Numbered from the stretch's first letter, positions 29,901 to 38,741 are shown. The stretch is DNA of 64,000 nt from Aromatoleum bremense (GCF_017894365.1 NZ_CP059467.1:558001-622000), one strand, 5' to 3'. Notes: a model not told the origin generated them from the sequence alone. A program made the numbers and translations.

Positions 29901-30053
29901 GCCCGGATACACGACGCTGATCGACACCGCCGGCGGGGCGACGTTGGGATACTGGTTGATCGGCAGCTTGAGGATGGACAGGGTGCCGGCGAGCATCACG
30001 ACGATGGCCAGCACCCAGGCGAAGATCGGGCGGTCGATGAAGAATCGGGACAT
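26907..30053 (-). CDS. RND efflux pump inner-membrane transporter (TtgH/AcrB type)
   Basis: This 1048-aa HAE1-family proton/drug antiporter has twelve membrane helices, two large periplasmic loops, an N-terminal [20 protein letters not shown], and [18 protein letters not shown] in TM4 with the paired proton-relay Asp residues. The second half repeats the fold ([20 protein letters not shown]). It lies between the periplasmic adaptor gene (11 bp upstream) and the IS-split channel gene (overlap TGATG). With the IclR regulator upstream, the locus matches TtgGHI-like organic solvent pumps. It is intact and may use another TolC-like channel. Confidence 0.95.
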   Translation of the reverse strand: MSRFFIDRPIFAWVLAIVVMLAGTLSILKLPINQYPNVAPPAVSISVVYPGASAQTVQDTVVQVIEQQLNGLDGLRYLSSASNSDGSMEIIVTFEQGTDPDIAQVQVQNKLQLATPMLPQEVQQQGIRVAKYQMNFMLVVGLVSEDGSMSYFDLSDYIVSHLQDPISRTQGVGDFMVFGAPNAMRIWLDPAKLNSYQLTPSDILAAVRAQNVQVSAGQLGGLPTRDNVQLTATVLGKTRMTTPAEFENILLKVEKNGAQVRLKDVAEVGLGAQNFSISGNYNGKPASGMALRLATGANVLETIDNVRATLATLEPYFPAGMKAVYPYDTSPVVTASIESVVKTLIEAIVLVFLVMYLFLQNFRATLVPTLAVPVVLLGTFAVLLAAGFTINILTMFAMVLAIGLLVDDAIVVVENVERIMHEEGLSAKEATKKSMDQITGALIGIGLVISAVFVPMAFLGGSTGVIYRQFSITIATAMTLSVLVAIMFTPALCATILRRTDVDHSEQNRFFRWFNRRFNASSESYGRGVAGILKRKKRFLVLYGVLLLVLGALFMRLPTAFLPDEDQGLLLVQVQLPPNASVQRTQAVLAEVRDYLLQDEAEHVASVLTVDGFNFAGRGQNSGIAFVELKPFAERTSPASAVQALAGRAFGRFMAIKDATVIPIVPPSILELGNATGFDLYLQDKAGVGHEALMAARNQLLGMASQDPGLRLVRPNGLSDEPQYQVVIDDEKARAQQVSLAAINETLSVAWGSAYVNDFVDRGRVKKVFVQGAVDARIAPEDFDKWYVRNAEGKMVPFSAFASGHWTYGSPKLERYNGLPAVQILGQAAPGSSSGDAMATVERLAQQLPPGVDLAFTGLSFEERLAGAQSSFTLVLSLVVVFLCLAALYESWSIPFSVILVVPVGILGAVMATLGRGLSNDVFFQIGMITTMGLAAKNAILIVEFARELHEKEGRRLFDAAVLAARMRLRPIIMTSLAFVMGVIPLAIATGASSGSQHSIGTSVVGGTLAGTFLAIFFVPLFFYVVASAFKKKTPTEAVAVPQAVEVK

Positions 30054-30064
30054 GGCTGCGCTCC

Positions 30065-31204
30065 TCAGCCTTCGCCGCCGGCGGCGCCGTACTGGGTCAC
30101 GACATTCACGTTGCCCGCCGGCAGGGCCTCGACCTGCATCCCCGGACGCAGGCGCTGCAGCCCTTCGGTGACGACCCGCTCACCCGCCTGCAGGCCCTCG
30201 CCCACCAGCCAGGTGTTGCCGACGGTGCGCAGGGTCTGCACCGGGCGCGGATTGGCGATGCCCTCTGCGCCGACCACCCACACCACCGCCTGCCCGCTCG
30301 GGTCGCGGCTCACCGCCTGCTGCGGCACCAGAATGGCGTCGGGGCGCAGGCCGGTCTGCAATTGGGCATGCACGAACATGCCGGGCAGCAGCTTGCCGTC
30401 CGGGTTGGGGAAGCTCGCGCGCAGCACCACCGAGCCGGTGCCCTCATCGACGCTCACTTCGGAAAATTTCAGCGTGCCTTCGCGCGCATAGACGCTGCCG
30501 TCCTCGAGCTTGAGCTTCACCTTGGTCGCATCGGCCTTTTCCATCGCCTGCCCGCCTTCGGCCACCGCGCGCTGCAGGCGCAGGATCTCGGTGCTCGACT
30601 GGGTGAGATCCACATGGATCGGGTCGATCTGCTGGATGGTGGCGAGCGCCTGCGGCTGCCCGTTCGACACCAGCCCGCCTTCGGTCACCAGCGAGCGCCC
30701 GACGCGGCCCGAGATCGGCGCCAGCACCTTGGTGTACACCAGGTCGATGCGGGCCATGTCCACGTCAGCCTCGGCCTGTTGCCAGGCCGCCATCGCGTCG
30801 TCGTACTGCTGCTGGCTGATCGCGTTGCTCGCGCGCAGGCCCTGGTAACGCTTGGCGAGGCTTTCGGCCGCGCGCAGGTTGGCCTCGGTCTTCTTCAGCC
30901 GCGCGCTGTAGGTCGCCGCATCGATCTGATACAGCGGCTGCCCGACCTTCACCGTCGCCCCTTCCTCGAACAGGCGCTGCTGCAGGATGCCGCTCACCTG
31001 CGGGCGCACTTCGGCGATGCGGTAGGCGTTGGTGCGGCCCGGCAGTTCGGTGGTCAGGGGCAGTGCCTGCGCCTGCACGGTGTAGGTGCCGACCTGAATC
31101 GGGCCAGCCGGCGGTGCGGCCTGGGGCGCCTGGCCGCAGGCGGCGAGCAGCGTTGCGAGCGCGATCGGCGCGATCCGCAGAAAAAGGGACTGAGGCAGAT
31201 TCAT
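30065..31204 (-). CDS. RND efflux periplasmic adaptor lipoprotein (TtgG/AcrA type)
   Basis: This 379-aa membrane fusion protein has a lipoprotein signal with the lipobox LLAACG (Cys23). The barrel-sandwich and lipoyl halves carry [20 protein letters not shown] and [16 protein letters not shown], with a coiled hairpin between them (about 100-165). The C-terminal membrane-proximal domain follows. The ATG at 31204 is chosen for AGGAGAG upstream; the frame extends 90 bp further without a start signal. It is the first gene of the pump operon and is divergent from the IclR regulator. Confidence 0.95.
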   Translation of the reverse strand: MNLPQSLFLRIAPIALATLLAACGQAPQAAPPAGPIQVGTYTVQAQALPLTTELPGRTNAYRIAEVRPQVSGILQQRLFEEGATVKVGQPLYQIDAATYSARLKKTEANLRAAESLAKRYQGLRASNAISQQQYDDAMAAWQQAEADVDMARIDLVYTKVLAPISGRVGRSLVTEGGLVSNGQPQALATIQQIDPIHVDLTQSSTEILRLQRAVAEGGQAMEKADATKVKLKLEDGSVYAREGTLKFSEVSVDEGTGSVVLRASFPNPDGKLLPGMFVHAQLQTGLRPDAILVPQQAVSRDPSGQAVVWVVGAEGIANPRPVQTLRTVGNTWLVGEGLQAGERVVTEGLQRLRPGMQVEALPAGNVNVVTQYGAAGGEG

Positions 31205-31292
31205 TTGACGAGGCTCTCCTGAAGGTCGGGCATCCGCTGAGCGCGATGAACGGCTAGATGGTCGTGTGTATTGCTTCATGATACAGTTTATC

Positions 31293-31312
31293 ACTTAAAC
31301 GATCGGTCAAGT
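31293..31312. promoter_or_regulatory. palindromic operator candidate between pump and IclR regulator
   Basis: The 20-mer ACTTAAACGATCGGTCAAGT is an inverted repeat with 16 of 20 symmetric positions centred on CGATCG. It lies 89 bp upstream of the pump adaptor start and 69 bp upstream of the regulator start. Its minus-strand half TTGACC could be a -35. It is the best candidate for TtgV- or TetR-type binding. Confidence 0.55.
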
Positions 31313-31380
31313 AAGCGGCCTGCCCGCTACGGGCGGGTTAAAGTTTCGTCCCAGCACACACAAACCCACGGATTGCACGG

Positions 31381-32178
31381 ATGGATGAACGCAAGCAGGA
31401 GAGCGCAGAACCCGGCGAGGACGCCGACGATCGTCAGCAGGGCGGGATCCAGGTCATCGCCCGCACCAGCCGGATCATGCGTGCGCTCAGCGCCCACCCT
31501 CACGGGGTCAGCTTGGCGGGGATCGCGGCCGAGGTGGGTCTGCCACGGTCGACGGTGCAGCGCATCGTCACCGCGCTGGTCGCCGAGAACCTCGCCGAAC
31601 CGGCCGGCGCAGCGGGCGGTTTCCGGCTGGGCCCGGCGCTCGGACAGTTGATCTACCAGACCGAAGCCGACATCGTGCCGGTCGCCCGCCCGCACCTCGA
31701 GCGCCTGTCACAGGCGCTGCAGGAGACGGTCTGCCTGTCCCGCATCAACGGCCGCCAGACGCAGCTGCTCGAGGTCTTCGTCGGCGAACAGGTGCTGCGC
31801 ATCGTCCCCCAGGTGGGCCTGACCGCACCGTTGCACCTGACCGCCGACGGCAAGGCGCTGCTCGCCCGCATGACGCCCGACGAAGTGAAGACCTGGCTGG
31901 GGGAAGACCTGCCGCCGCGCACCGACCGCAGCAAGGGCCTCGCCACCTTGCTCGCCGAACTCGAAGAGATCCGTTGCAGCGGCTTCGCCTACGATGATGA
32001 GGAGCACACGGAAGGCGTGAGCGCAGTTTCGGCCTCGATCGGCACGTATCGCGGCGCCTATGCGATCACCATCATTGCGCCCACCGTAAGGCTGCGCAGC
32101 AAGGTGGACAGCTTTCGGGAGGCGCTGACCAAGACCCGCACCGCACTTGAGCGATTGCTCGGCACGGCTCAAATCTGA
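31381..32178 (+). CDS. ttgV: IclR-family repressor of the efflux pump (TtgV-like)
   Basis: This 265-aa IclR-family regulator has a winged helix-turn-helix near the N-terminus (GVSLAGIAAEVGLPRSTVQR, about 43-62; with GGIQVIARTSRIMRAL before it) and an effector-binding domain from about 90 on. The N-terminal domain resembles TtgV/SrpS, repressors of solvent efflux pumps, as I recall those sequences. TtgV is likewise divergent from its pump and followed by a defective TetR gene (TtgW), exactly the layout here. It presumably binds aromatic solvents and releases the 31.29-kb operator. The next gene starts 10 bp downstream. Confidence 0.85.
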   Translation: MDERKQESAEPGEDADDRQQGGIQVIARTSRIMRALSAHPHGVSLAGIAAEVGLPRSTVQRIVTALVAENLAEPAGAAGGFRLGPALGQLIYQTEADIVPVARPHLERLSQALQETVCLSRINGRQTQLLEVFVGEQVLRIVPQVGLTAPLHLTADGKALLARMTPDEVKTWLGEDLPPRTDRSKGLATLLAELEEIRCSGFAYDDEEHTEGVSAVSASIGTYRGAYAITIIAPTVRLRSKVDSFREALTKTRTALERLLGTAQI

Positions 32179-32187
32179 TCATGCGCG

Positions 32188-32445
32188 ATGACTAACGTGA
32201 CCCCACAGACGACCGTCGTCGAGCGGAGTGCAGTCCGCCGCGAGCAGGTGATCAGTGCCGCGCGTAAGTGCTTCGAACGTGAAGGACTCCATGCCGCCAC
32301 CATGGCGCACATCGCTGCGGAGGCCGGCATGGGGGTTGGCCACAACTATCATTATTTTGACAGCAGGGAAGGCACTCAAATAAACGATGGATTTTTACTA
32401 TATTTGAACCTCGCGCAAGGAGCCTGGAGATGGACCTGCACCTGA
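32188..32445 (+). pseudogene. truncated TetR-family regulator (TtgW-like)
   Basis: The first 60 residues are a TetR DNA-binding domain: RREQVISAARKCFEREGLHAATMAHIAAEAGMGVG then YHYF. After YFDSRE (near 32363) homology stops, the DNA becomes AT-rich, and the frame runs 25 unrelated residues to a stop. The ligand-binding and dimerisation domain is missing. Its position directly after the IclR gene mirrors ttgVW, where the TetR protein is also degenerate. It is likely a relic, though a short DNA-binding peptide cannot be excluded. It overlaps the DUF3096 start by 16 bp. Confidence 0.8.
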
Positions 32446-32570
32446 GCACCGGCCCGCTGGTATCGCTGATCGCCGGCATCCTGATCCTGATCATGCCGCG
32501 GCTGCTGAACTACATCGTCGCGCTCTATCTGATCATCATCGGCCTCATCGGGCTTTTCGGGGTGCGCTGA
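32430..32570 (+). CDS. DUF3096 small membrane protein, 46 aa
   Basis: This short gene starts at ATG 32430 with AAGGAG upstream. The protein is almost entirely hydrophobic: MDLHLSTGPLVSLIAGILIL, then IMPRLLNYIVALYLIIIGLI and GLFGVR. This matches the DUF3096 family of two-helix inner-membrane peptides of unknown role. The PRLLNYIVALYLIIIG block is characteristic. It is followed by a phasin and a CsbD stress protein, so stress-related expression is plausible. Confidence 0.85.
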   Translation: MDLHLSTGPLVSLIAGILILIMPRLLNYIVALYLIIIGLIGLFGVR

Positions 32571-32754
32571 ACCATTTTGCGCCGGATCGCGCCGCTCGAA
32601 ACATCCGGTAGTGATTGAGGGATTGCTTCTGGCCGCCAACGGAGGAAACTGAGTCTCTTCGCCGCCACGTACTCCACGGGGCGACAAACGGTGACGCAAG
32701 AAGAAGTCGGCAAGGCTCCGACGTCCGACAACGAGAATCCGGAGGGATTACACG

Positions 32755-33219
32755 ATGCCCACGAAGCACGAGCATGACGCAATCGGCGCCAACGTCGTTC
32801 AGGCGGTCCAGACGATTTCGACCCTTTATCTGAGCAGCGCCCAGCGCTTGGCAGAATTGAACATGAGCACCATGCACGAAGCCATGGAAATCGGCACATC
32901 GGCCATGCAGGAAATGGCTCGTGCGAAGAATCCTCAGGACGTCCAGTTGAGGGTCTTCCAGCCGCTGCTGGAAAACGCCCAGAATTACACACGCAAGGCC
33001 TGCGACATCCTCGCCAAGACCCAGCAGGAAGCCGTCAATACGATGATTCCGCAGTTCGCGGGCCGCAGCAGCCCGTTCGGTGACTGGAATTCCGCCTTCG
33101 AAGCCTTCAACACCGGCATGCGCCGGTTTTCGTCGCTGACCGCTGACAACCTCACAGCGGCGACCGAAGCAGCCTCGCAAGCAACTGAAGCGCGCCCGTA
33201 TGGAAAGAAATCCGCCTAG
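32755..33219 (+). CDS. phasin family protein
   Basis: This 154-aa phasin-family protein (PhaP-type, phasin_2 pattern) has helices covering nearly its whole length: AVQTISTLYLSSAQRLAELN near the start, a central AMQEMARAKNPQDVQLRVFQ with the family's AKxPQD-like element, and a C-terminal FSSLTADNLTAATEAASQAT. It would coat polyhydroxyalkanoate granules. CCGGAGGGATTACACG precedes the ATG. A strong terminator follows 24 bp after the stop. It is the most convincing phasin in the window. Confidence 0.88.
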   Translation: MPTKHEHDAIGANVVQAVQTISTLYLSSAQRLAELNMSTMHEAMEIGTSAMQEMARAKNPQDVQLRVFQPLLENAQNYTRKACDILAKTQQEAVNTMIPQFAGRSSPFGDWNSAFEAFNTGMRRFSSLTADNLTAATEAASQATEARPYGKKSA

Positions 33220-33243
33220 ACGATTGCCGAAGACGCCACAACC

Positions 33244-33269
33244 AGGCCCCGCGAGGGGCCTTTTTTTTT
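33244..33269 (+). terminator. intrinsic terminator after phasin gene
   Basis: AGGCCCC-GCGA-GGGGCCT followed by nine T residues, a textbook intrinsic terminator. Confidence 0.95.
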
Positions 33270-33323
33270 GCTCCGCCACCACGGACACACCGATCGCCCG
33301 CGCCGTGAGCGGCGGGAGGGGCA

Positions 33324-33527
33324 TCAATCCTTTTGCCGGACTTCCCAGTCGGCGATCTGCTTCTCCGCCTCGTCCTTCGATATCCCGTAGGACTCCTGGA
33401 TGCGGCCGGCCAGTTCGTCGCGCCTGCCCGCGATCACATCGAGCTGATCGTCGGTGAGCTTGCCCCACTGCTGCTTGACGTTACCCTTGAACTGCTTCCA
33501 GTTGCCTTCGATACGATCCCAGTTCAT
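33324..33527 (-). CDS. CsbD family stress protein
   Basis: This 67-aa CsbD-family protein begins MNWDRIEGNWKQFKGNVKQQ, the defining motif of this small general-stress family, and continues WGKLTDDQLDVIAG. It is hydrophilic and cytoplasmic; molecular function is unknown. The ATG at 33527 is fixed by GAGGAG upstream and by the family start. It converges on the phasin gene. Confidence 0.95.
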   Translation of the reverse strand: MNWDRIEGNWKQFKGNVKQQWGKLTDDQLDVIAGRRDELAGRIQESYGISKDEAEKQIADWEVRQKD

Positions 33528-33760
33528 CTCGTCGCTCCTCGTCGTTGGATGATCTTCGACCGGACCCGGACGACCGATGACATCATCGGTCGGGTGGAGT
33601 CCATAGTCGCCCGTTGACGCGGCAATCCGTGTTCCCGGGAGGCGCCCCCCAACGGCCACGCGATCAGGAACGGCATTCCGGCTGGGAGAGAAACCGGACA
33701 GCGGACAGGCGCGAAACGTGCCCGACGGGCCTGCCCCCGGCGGAAATCAATCGCCGGGCG

Positions 33761-34972
33761 TCAACGCGCTGCGAGTCGCCACAGCGATGTCACTTCCGCT
33801 GCGCGCGCCCGGTGCAGCGCATCGGACGCGTCAGCGGCGCGCGGATGCTGCGGGCGGGCGTCGAGGCGTGCGACGACTTTCAGCCCCGCTTCGTCGATCA
33901 GCGCCAACAGTTCGGCCCGCGAGCGCAGCCCGAGATGCTCGGCGAAATCCGACAGGATCAGCCAGCCCTCCCCGCCCGGGGCCAGATGCCCGGAGAGCCC
34001 GCCGAGGAAGCCGCGCAACATGCGGCTGTCGGGATCGTACACGGCGTGCTCGACGGGCGAGCTCGGCCGCGCCGGCACCCACGGCGGGTTGCAGACGACG
34101 AGCGGCGCGCGGCCTTCGGGAAAGAGATCGGCGTGGACGACCTCGACCTGCGCGGCGAGGCCGAGCCGGGCGAGATTCTCCGCGGCGCACGCGAGGGCGC
34201 GCGGGTCCTGGTCGGTCGCGACGACACGGCCGACCCCGCGGCGCGCGAGCACCGCCGCGAGCACGCCGCTGCCGGTGCCGATGTCGAAGGCGAGTGCTTC
34301 GGCGCCCGCCGGCAGCGGCGCCTGCGCGACCAGCGCGACGTATTCCCCGCGCAGCGGCGAAAACACGCCGTAATGCGGGTGGATACGCTCGCCGAGCGCC
34401 GCAATCGACACACCTTTCTTGCGCCATTCGTGGGCGCCGATCAGGCCGAGCAGCTCGCGCAGCGACGCGACGAAAGGCTCGCCCGGCGGCCCGTAGGCTT
34501 CGGCACACGCCTGCCGGACGTCGGGTGCACGGCGCAGCGGAATGGCGTAGTCGGCATCGAACGGCAGCAGCAGCATGCCGAGCGTGCGCGCCCGCTGCGC
34601 CTGGGCCTGGCGATGCAGATGGAACGCGTCGGTCGCGGACACCTCGGCCCCGGCGGCGGCCTTGCCCGGCTTGCCCGGCCGCCCGCCGCGGCGCTCGGTG
34701 CGGCGCGCCATCGCCTGCAGCAGTTGGCGCGCATTCTGGAAGTCCCCGCGCCACAAGATCGCGGTCCCCTCGCACGCGAGCCGGTACGCCGCGTCGGCGC
34801 TCATGCGGTCGTCGGCGACGACGACGCGTTTCGGCACCGGCGCGGCGCTCTCCGAACGCCACCGCGCCGAGCGCACCTCCCCGTCCTCGCTCCAGACGAT
34901 CGATGCGTTGCCGCTCACGACGGCGGTGCCCCTGCAGCGGCTGCCGATTGCCCCGGCAGCGCAGGCGAGCAC
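33761..34972 (-). CDS. class I SAM-dependent methyltransferase with NPPW motif
   Basis: This 403-aa protein has a C-terminal class I methyltransferase domain with the SAM motif AFDIGTGSGVLAAVLAR (about residue 228 on) and the catalytic NPPW motif (VVCNPPWVPARP). NPPY/W methyltransferases modify glutamine side chains (PrmB/PrmC) or nucleic acid amino groups. The N-terminal 180 residues are not recognised and may recognise the substrate. The start is uncertain: GTG at 34972 has GGAG only four bases upstream, and an ATG lies at about residue 57. It lies 44 bp after the YceI gene. Confidence 0.82.
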   Translation of the reverse strand: MLACAAGAIGSRCRGTAVVSGNASIVWSEDGEVRSARWRSESAAPVPKRVVVADDRMSADAAYRLACEGTAILWRGDFQNARQLLQAMARRTERRGGRPGKPGKAAAGAEVSATDAFHLHRQAQAQRARTLGMLLLPFDADYAIPLRRAPDVRQACAEAYGPPGEPFVASLRELLGLIGAHEWRKKGVSIAALGERIHPHYGVFSPLRGEYVALVAQAPLPAGAEALAFDIGTGSGVLAAVLARRGVGRVVATDQDPRALACAAENLARLGLAAQVEVVHADLFPEGRAPLVVCNPPWVPARPSSPVEHAVYDPDSRMLRGFLGGLSGHLAPGGEGWLILSDFAEHLGLRSRAELLALIDEAGLKVVARLDARPQHPRAADASDALHRARAAEVTSLWRLAAR

Positions 34973-35016
34973 GAGGCTCCAGAATTCAGATGCACAAGTT
35001 TCTCCAATAAATTCAG

Positions 35017-35595
35017 CTAGTTCTGCACTGCTTCGACCGCAATCACCAGCTTCACTTCATCGCTGACATACGGCGCGTTGGCACCGGCGCCGAATTCCGA
35101 GCGCTTGATCATCGTCGTCGCGTTCGCGCCGCAGCCGAGCTTTTTCAGCATCGGATGCGGCATGCAGTGGAACGAGCTGACCGCGAGCGTCACCGGCTTC
35201 GTCACGCCCTTGATCGTCAGGTCGCCATCGACCGACGCGAGCTTGTCGCCGTCGAATTTTACGCCGGTCGACTTGAACGTGATCGTCGGGTATTTCTCGG
35301 TGTGGAAGAACTTCTCGGCCTGGATATGGGCGTCGAAAAGCTCGGAACCAGTGTCGACCGACTTCGCATCGATCGTCACCTCGACCGAACCGGTCTTCGC
35401 GGCGCGGTCCAGCACGATCGTGCCGGAGGTCTTGTTGAAGCGACTCTGCTGCGTCGAGTAGCTGAAGTGGCTGTACTCGAAGCGCGGGAACGTGTGGGAA
35501 TTATCGATGCTGAAGGTTTCGGGAGCGGCCAGCGCCGGGGCGGCGACAGCGGCGGCGAACGTGGTGGCGACGGCGAGACGGACGAGCTTGTTCAT
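35017..35595 (-). CDS. YceI family periplasmic protein
   Basis: This 192-aa YceI-family lipocalin-like protein is exported by an N-terminal signal peptide (MNKLVRLAVATTFAAAVAAP, cleavage after ALA near residue 23). The mature part has DNSHTFPRFEYSHFSYSTQQ, VEVTIDAKSVDTGSELFDAH and the FKSTGVKFDG strands typical of the family, whose members bind isoprenoid-like molecules. It is the second of two tandem YceI genes behind a cytochrome b561 gene. Confidence 0.93.
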   Translation of the reverse strand: MNKLVRLAVATTFAAAVAAPALAAPETFSIDNSHTFPRFEYSHFSYSTQQSRFNKTSGTIVLDRAAKTGSVEVTIDAKSVDTGSELFDAHIQAEKFFHTEKYPTITFKSTGVKFDGDKLASVDGDLTIKGVTKPVTLAVSSFHCMPHPMLKKLGCGANATTMIKRSEFGAGANAPYVSDEVKLVIAVEAVQN

Positions 35596-35649
35596 CGTTG
35601 ATTTCCTTTTTTGCGTTGAGTAGGTAAGAAAGACGGGGCGCCTACGGCG

Positions 35650-36243
35650 TTACTTCACGCCGGCGCTGCGGGCGACCGCATGGAAACGGACATCGACGTC
35701 ATTGGCGACGACCGACGTGTCGGCCCACATGCCGTCGCCGATGGCGAATTCGAGGCGCTTGAGCGTGAATCCGCCGTCGAACGTTGCCGTATCGCCCTGC
35801 CGGGTGACGGTGACAGGGGCCGTCAGCAGCTGCGTCCTGCCTTTCAGGCTGAGATTACCGACGACTTCATAACGGTTGCCGCCGAGCGGCCTGACCGCGG
35901 TGGACACGAAGGTCGCGGTCGGGTTGTCCTTGACGTTGAACCACGGCTTGCCGAGCACTTCGGAGTTGGCTTCGGACGAACCGGCGTCGATGCTCGCGAG
36001 GTCGAGTTCGAGCCGGACGCTCGACTTTGCCGGCGCCGCGGCATCGAACACGAGGTCCGTCCTGACCTTGCCGAAATGCCCTTCGATCGGCACGTTCATC
36101 TGCTTGAAGACGAAATCGACCCGGCTCTTGTCCGCCTGGACCTGGCTGAACACCGGGTCCGGACCGGCGGCAAGGGCTGCGCCGGTGGCGAGCGGCAGCG
36201 CGACGGCGAGCAGTGCGGCGTTGAATGACATTGATGCGTTCAT
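35650..36243 (-). CDS. YceI family periplasmic protein, second copy
   Basis: This 197-aa YceI-family protein has a signal peptide ending near residue 26 (ATGAALA). Family strands are SRVDFVFKQMNVPIEGHFGK, LELDLASIDAGSSEANSEVL and FVSTAVRPLGGNRYEVVGNL. It is clearly different from the neighbouring YceI, so the two are old duplicates or separate acquisitions. The ATG at 36243 has AAGGA upstream and is 11 bp from the cytochrome b561 stop. It shares the operon with that gene. Confidence 0.92.
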   Translation of the reverse strand: MNASMSFNAALLAVALPLATGAALAAGPDPVFSQVQADKSRVDFVFKQMNVPIEGHFGKVRTDLVFDAAAPAKSSVRLELDLASIDAGSSEANSEVLGKPWFNVKDNPTATFVSTAVRPLGGNRYEVVGNLSLKGRTQLLTAPVTVTRQGDTATFDGGFTLKRLEFAIGDGMWADTSVVANDVDVRFHAVARSAGVK

Positions 36244-36254
36244 TTTGATTTTCC

Positions 36255-36800
36255 TTAGCGGACCCGTTCGAGTACCGGCAGCATGCGGCACAGGGTTCTG
36301 TCCCGGTCGATGAAATGGTGCTTGAGCGCGGCGGCGATGTGCAGCCCGACCAGCGCCAGCAGCACGTAGTTGAGGAATTCGTGGGCCGCCACGAACAGCT
36401 CGCCCAGTTCCTTGTTCTTGCCGACGAGATCGGGCAACGGCAGCACGCCAAGGAAAACGACCGGAAAACCTTTCGCCGAACTCATCAGCCAGCCCGTCAC
36501 CGGCACCGCGATCATCAGCGCATACAGCAGCAGGTGCGTCGCGCGGGCGGTTTTCTGCTGCCACGTGGGCGCCGGCAAGGGCGCGGGCGGCGTGTGCGCG
36601 AGGCGCACGACGAGGCGCGGCAGGATCAGCAGCAGCACCGCCACGCCGAGCCACTTGTGATACGAAATGAGCTGCAGCTTGAAGGGCGACAGAGGCAGGT
36701 CGTGCATATAGACGCCGAGCGGGAACGCCGCGAGCATCAGCGCGGCCATCAGCCAGTGGGCCCATCGGGCGGGTACGGTGTAATGGGGTCGGGGGGGCAT
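36255..36800 (-). CDS. cytochrome b561 family protein
   Basis: This 181-aa inner-membrane di-heme cytochrome b561 (YceJ/YodB type) has four hydrophobic helices with heme-ligand histidines in the first (ARWAHWLMAALMLAAFPLGV), second (LISYHKWLGVAVLLLILPRL), and fourth (FLNYVLLALVGLHIAAALKH) helices. YceJ-YceI pairs are common and may pass electrons to or from periplasmic quinone-like ligands. It begins 36 bp after the NmrA-like gene ends. Confidence 0.92.
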   Translation of the reverse strand: MPPRPHYTVPARWAHWLMAALMLAAFPLGVYMHDLPLSPFKLQLISYHKWLGVAVLLLILPRLVVRLAHTPPAPLPAPTWQQKTARATHLLLYALMIAVPVTGWLMSSAKGFPVVFLGVLPLPDLVGKNKELGELFVAAHEFLNYVLLALVGLHIAAALKHHFIDRDRTLCRMLPVLERVR

Positions 36801-36836
36801 CGGGTTTTTTCCTTTTGCGTGCTATGCGGTGCGCGC

Positions 36837-37715
36837 CTACGGGCGGGGCGCGCGAAAGAATTCGGCGACGAGGCAATCGACCGATTTCGGCGGGTGGCCG
36901 ACGAGTGCGGCGAAGTCAGTGGTCGTGCGGGCAAGGCGGTTCCCGGCGATCGAGACGTACAGCGTCGCGAGCGTACGGGCAGTCGCCGCCGGCACGTCCC
37001 CGGCTTCGAACGCCTCGACAGCGGCCCCCGTGGGCACCGCTTCGTAGCGCAGCGTCTTGCCGACCGCGGCAGCGACTCGGGCGACGAGGTCGCGGTAATC
37101 ATGGGCGGTCTGCCCGGTCAGTTCATACGTCTGCTTCTCCAGCCGCGGCGCGACGGCCGCTGCGGCGATCGCCTCGGCCAGTTCGTTGCGTGACAAGTAG
37201 CTCACCTTGCCGTCCCCCGCCGGGAGCCGCAGCACACCGGTCCGCAACGCGGCGGCAAATTTCATCGGCAGGAAATCGCCATAAAGGCCGTTGCGCAGCA
37301 CGGTGCAGGCGAGGCCGGATGCGGCCAGGTCGGCTTCGGCCGCGGCATGCACCCGGGCGAAGGCCGACGGCGATTTCGCGTCCGCGTCGAGGAAGCTCGT
37401 GTAGCAGACGCGCCGCACCCCGGCCGCCATGGCGGCTTCGATGGCGTTGCGATGGCGGGCGATGCCCACATCCTCCGGCCCGTCGGTCGACACCAGCACC
37501 AGGCGCTCGACGCCGGCAAACGCTGCAGACAGGGTTTCACGGCGGTCGAAATTCCCGTGCCGCACCTCGATGCCGCGCGCCGCAAAGTCGGCGACGCGTT
37601 CCGGGTCCCGCACGCTGACGGCGAGTTGTCCGGCGCCCCCTTCGGGAAGCCGGACCGAGAGCCACTGGACGATACGCCGCCCCAACTGCCCGCTCGCCCC
37701 CGTCACCAGAATCAC
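36837..37715 (-). CDS. NmrA-like NAD(P)-binding oxidoreductase (QorB type)
   Basis: This 292-aa atypical short-chain dehydrogenase fold begins with the dinucleotide motif MILVTGASGQLGRRIV. It contains LVLVSTDGPEDVGIARHRNA, a YTSFLDAD segment and ALRNGLYGDF-like VLRNGLYGDF. It resembles QorB/YtfG-type NADPH:quinone reductases and NmrA regulators. It is divergent from a LysR gene 105 bp away, the usual arrangement for regulator and target, and may lead the cytochrome b561/YceI operon. Confidence 0.87.
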   Translation of the reverse strand: MILVTGASGQLGRRIVQWLSVRLPEGGAGQLAVSVRDPERVADFAARGIEVRHGNFDRRETLSAAFAGVERLVLVSTDGPEDVGIARHRNAIEAAMAAGVRRVCYTSFLDADAKSPSAFARVHAAAEADLAASGLACTVLRNGLYGDFLPMKFAAALRTGVLRLPAGDGKVSYLSRNELAEAIAAAAVAPRLEKQTYELTGQTAHDYRDLVARVAAAVGKTLRYEAVPTGAAVEAFEAGDVPAATARTLATLYVSIAGNRLARTTTDFAALVGHPPKSVDCLVAEFFRAPRP

Positions 37716-37820
37716 CCTGCCCTCCTCTCATGTCGTGAGTTTCAAGCGGCATACTTTAGGCGATTGATTAGTATCGAAACAGGCGCTATTTTCAAATTCT
37801 TTGTTGCGATCAGAAAAACA

Positions 37821-38741
37821 ATGGACCGTCTGCAGGCAATGGAAGTCTTCGTTCGGGTTGCCGAGGCGGGCAGTTTCACCGCCGTCGCGGATCACCTCAA
37901 CGTCGCACGCTCGGCAATCACGCGGCAGATCGCGGGGCTCGAAGCGCACCTCGGCACGAAGCTCCTCGCCCGCAGCACCCGGCGCCTGAGCCTCACGTCG
38001 TCCGGCGCGGCGTACCTGGAAAAATGCCGCGAAATCCTGGCGATGGTCGAGGCGGCCGAAGGCGATCTCGCCGGCGAGAAGCGCGCGCCGCGCGGGCCGA
38101 TCCGCATCAGCGTGCCGATGAGCTTCGGCATCCGCCACCTCGTGCCACTGATCTCCGACTTCATCACGACCTACCCCGAAGTCACTGTCGACCTCGAATT
38201 CACCGACCAGCGCGTCAACCTCATCGAAGGCGGGCTGGACTTCACGGTGCGCATCTCGCAGCAGATCGACCCGACGCTCGTCATCCGCCGCCTGAGCACC
38301 AGCGAACTCACCGTCGTCGCCGCGCCTGCGTACCTCGACCGCCACGGTCGCCCGCAGCACCCGGACGAGCTGCTCGGGCACCACTGCCTGAGCTACACGC
38401 TCGCGCCGTCATCCGGCTGGAGTTTCCGCATCGACGGCGAATACCGCACGGTTCCGATCAAGGGACGCCTGCAGATGAACAACGGCGACGCGCTGCTCGA
38501 AGCGGCGATCCGCGGCCTCGGCATCACCAACCAGCCGACTTTCATCAGCGCGCAAGCGGTGCAGGCGGGCCTGCTCGAGGAAGTGCTGGCGGAGTATTCG
38601 GCCACCGAGCTGCAGATCTATGCAGTCTTCCCCGGCAGCCGCTACGTACCGCATCGTGTGCGCGTGCTGGTCGATTACCTTGCGGAGCGGCTCGGGCCGA
38701 CGCCATACTGGACCCGCGCAGTGCCGCGCGTCAGCGCCTGA
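37821..38741 (+). CDS. LysR family transcriptional regulator
   Basis: This 306-aa LysR-type regulator begins MDRLQAMEVFVRVAEAGSFT, continuing AVADHLNVARSAITRQIAGL as the helix-turn-helix. The effector domain starts at about residue 90 (GPIRISVPMSFGIRHLVPLI). It belongs to the subgroup that usually represses or activates a divergent oxidoreductase, here the NmrA-like gene. The ATG at 37821 fits the family start. The 105-bp intergenic region is AT-richer than its surroundings and probably holds the operator. Confidence 0.93.
   Translation: MDRLQAMEVFVRVAEAGSFTAVADHLNVARSAITRQIAGLEAHLGTKLLARSTRRLSLTSSGAAYLEKCREILAMVEAAEGDLAGEKRAPRGPIRISVPMSFGIRHLVPLISDFITTYPEVTVDLEFTDQRVNLIEGGLDFTVRISQQIDPTLVIRRLSTSELTVVAAPAYLDRHGRPQHPDELLGHHCLSYTLAPSSGWSFRIDGEYRTVPIKGRLQMNNGDALLEAAIRGLGITNQPTFISAQAVQAGLLEEVLAEYSATELQIYAVFPGSRYVPHRVRVLVDYLAERLGPTPYWTRAVPRVSA

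Noticed and set aside
26925..30491. Long plus-strand open frame of over 1100 codons
   Set aside because: It is antisense to the RND pump and adaptor genes. High GC keeps the reverse frame open. The translation is low-complexity Arg/His/Gln-rich with no domain.
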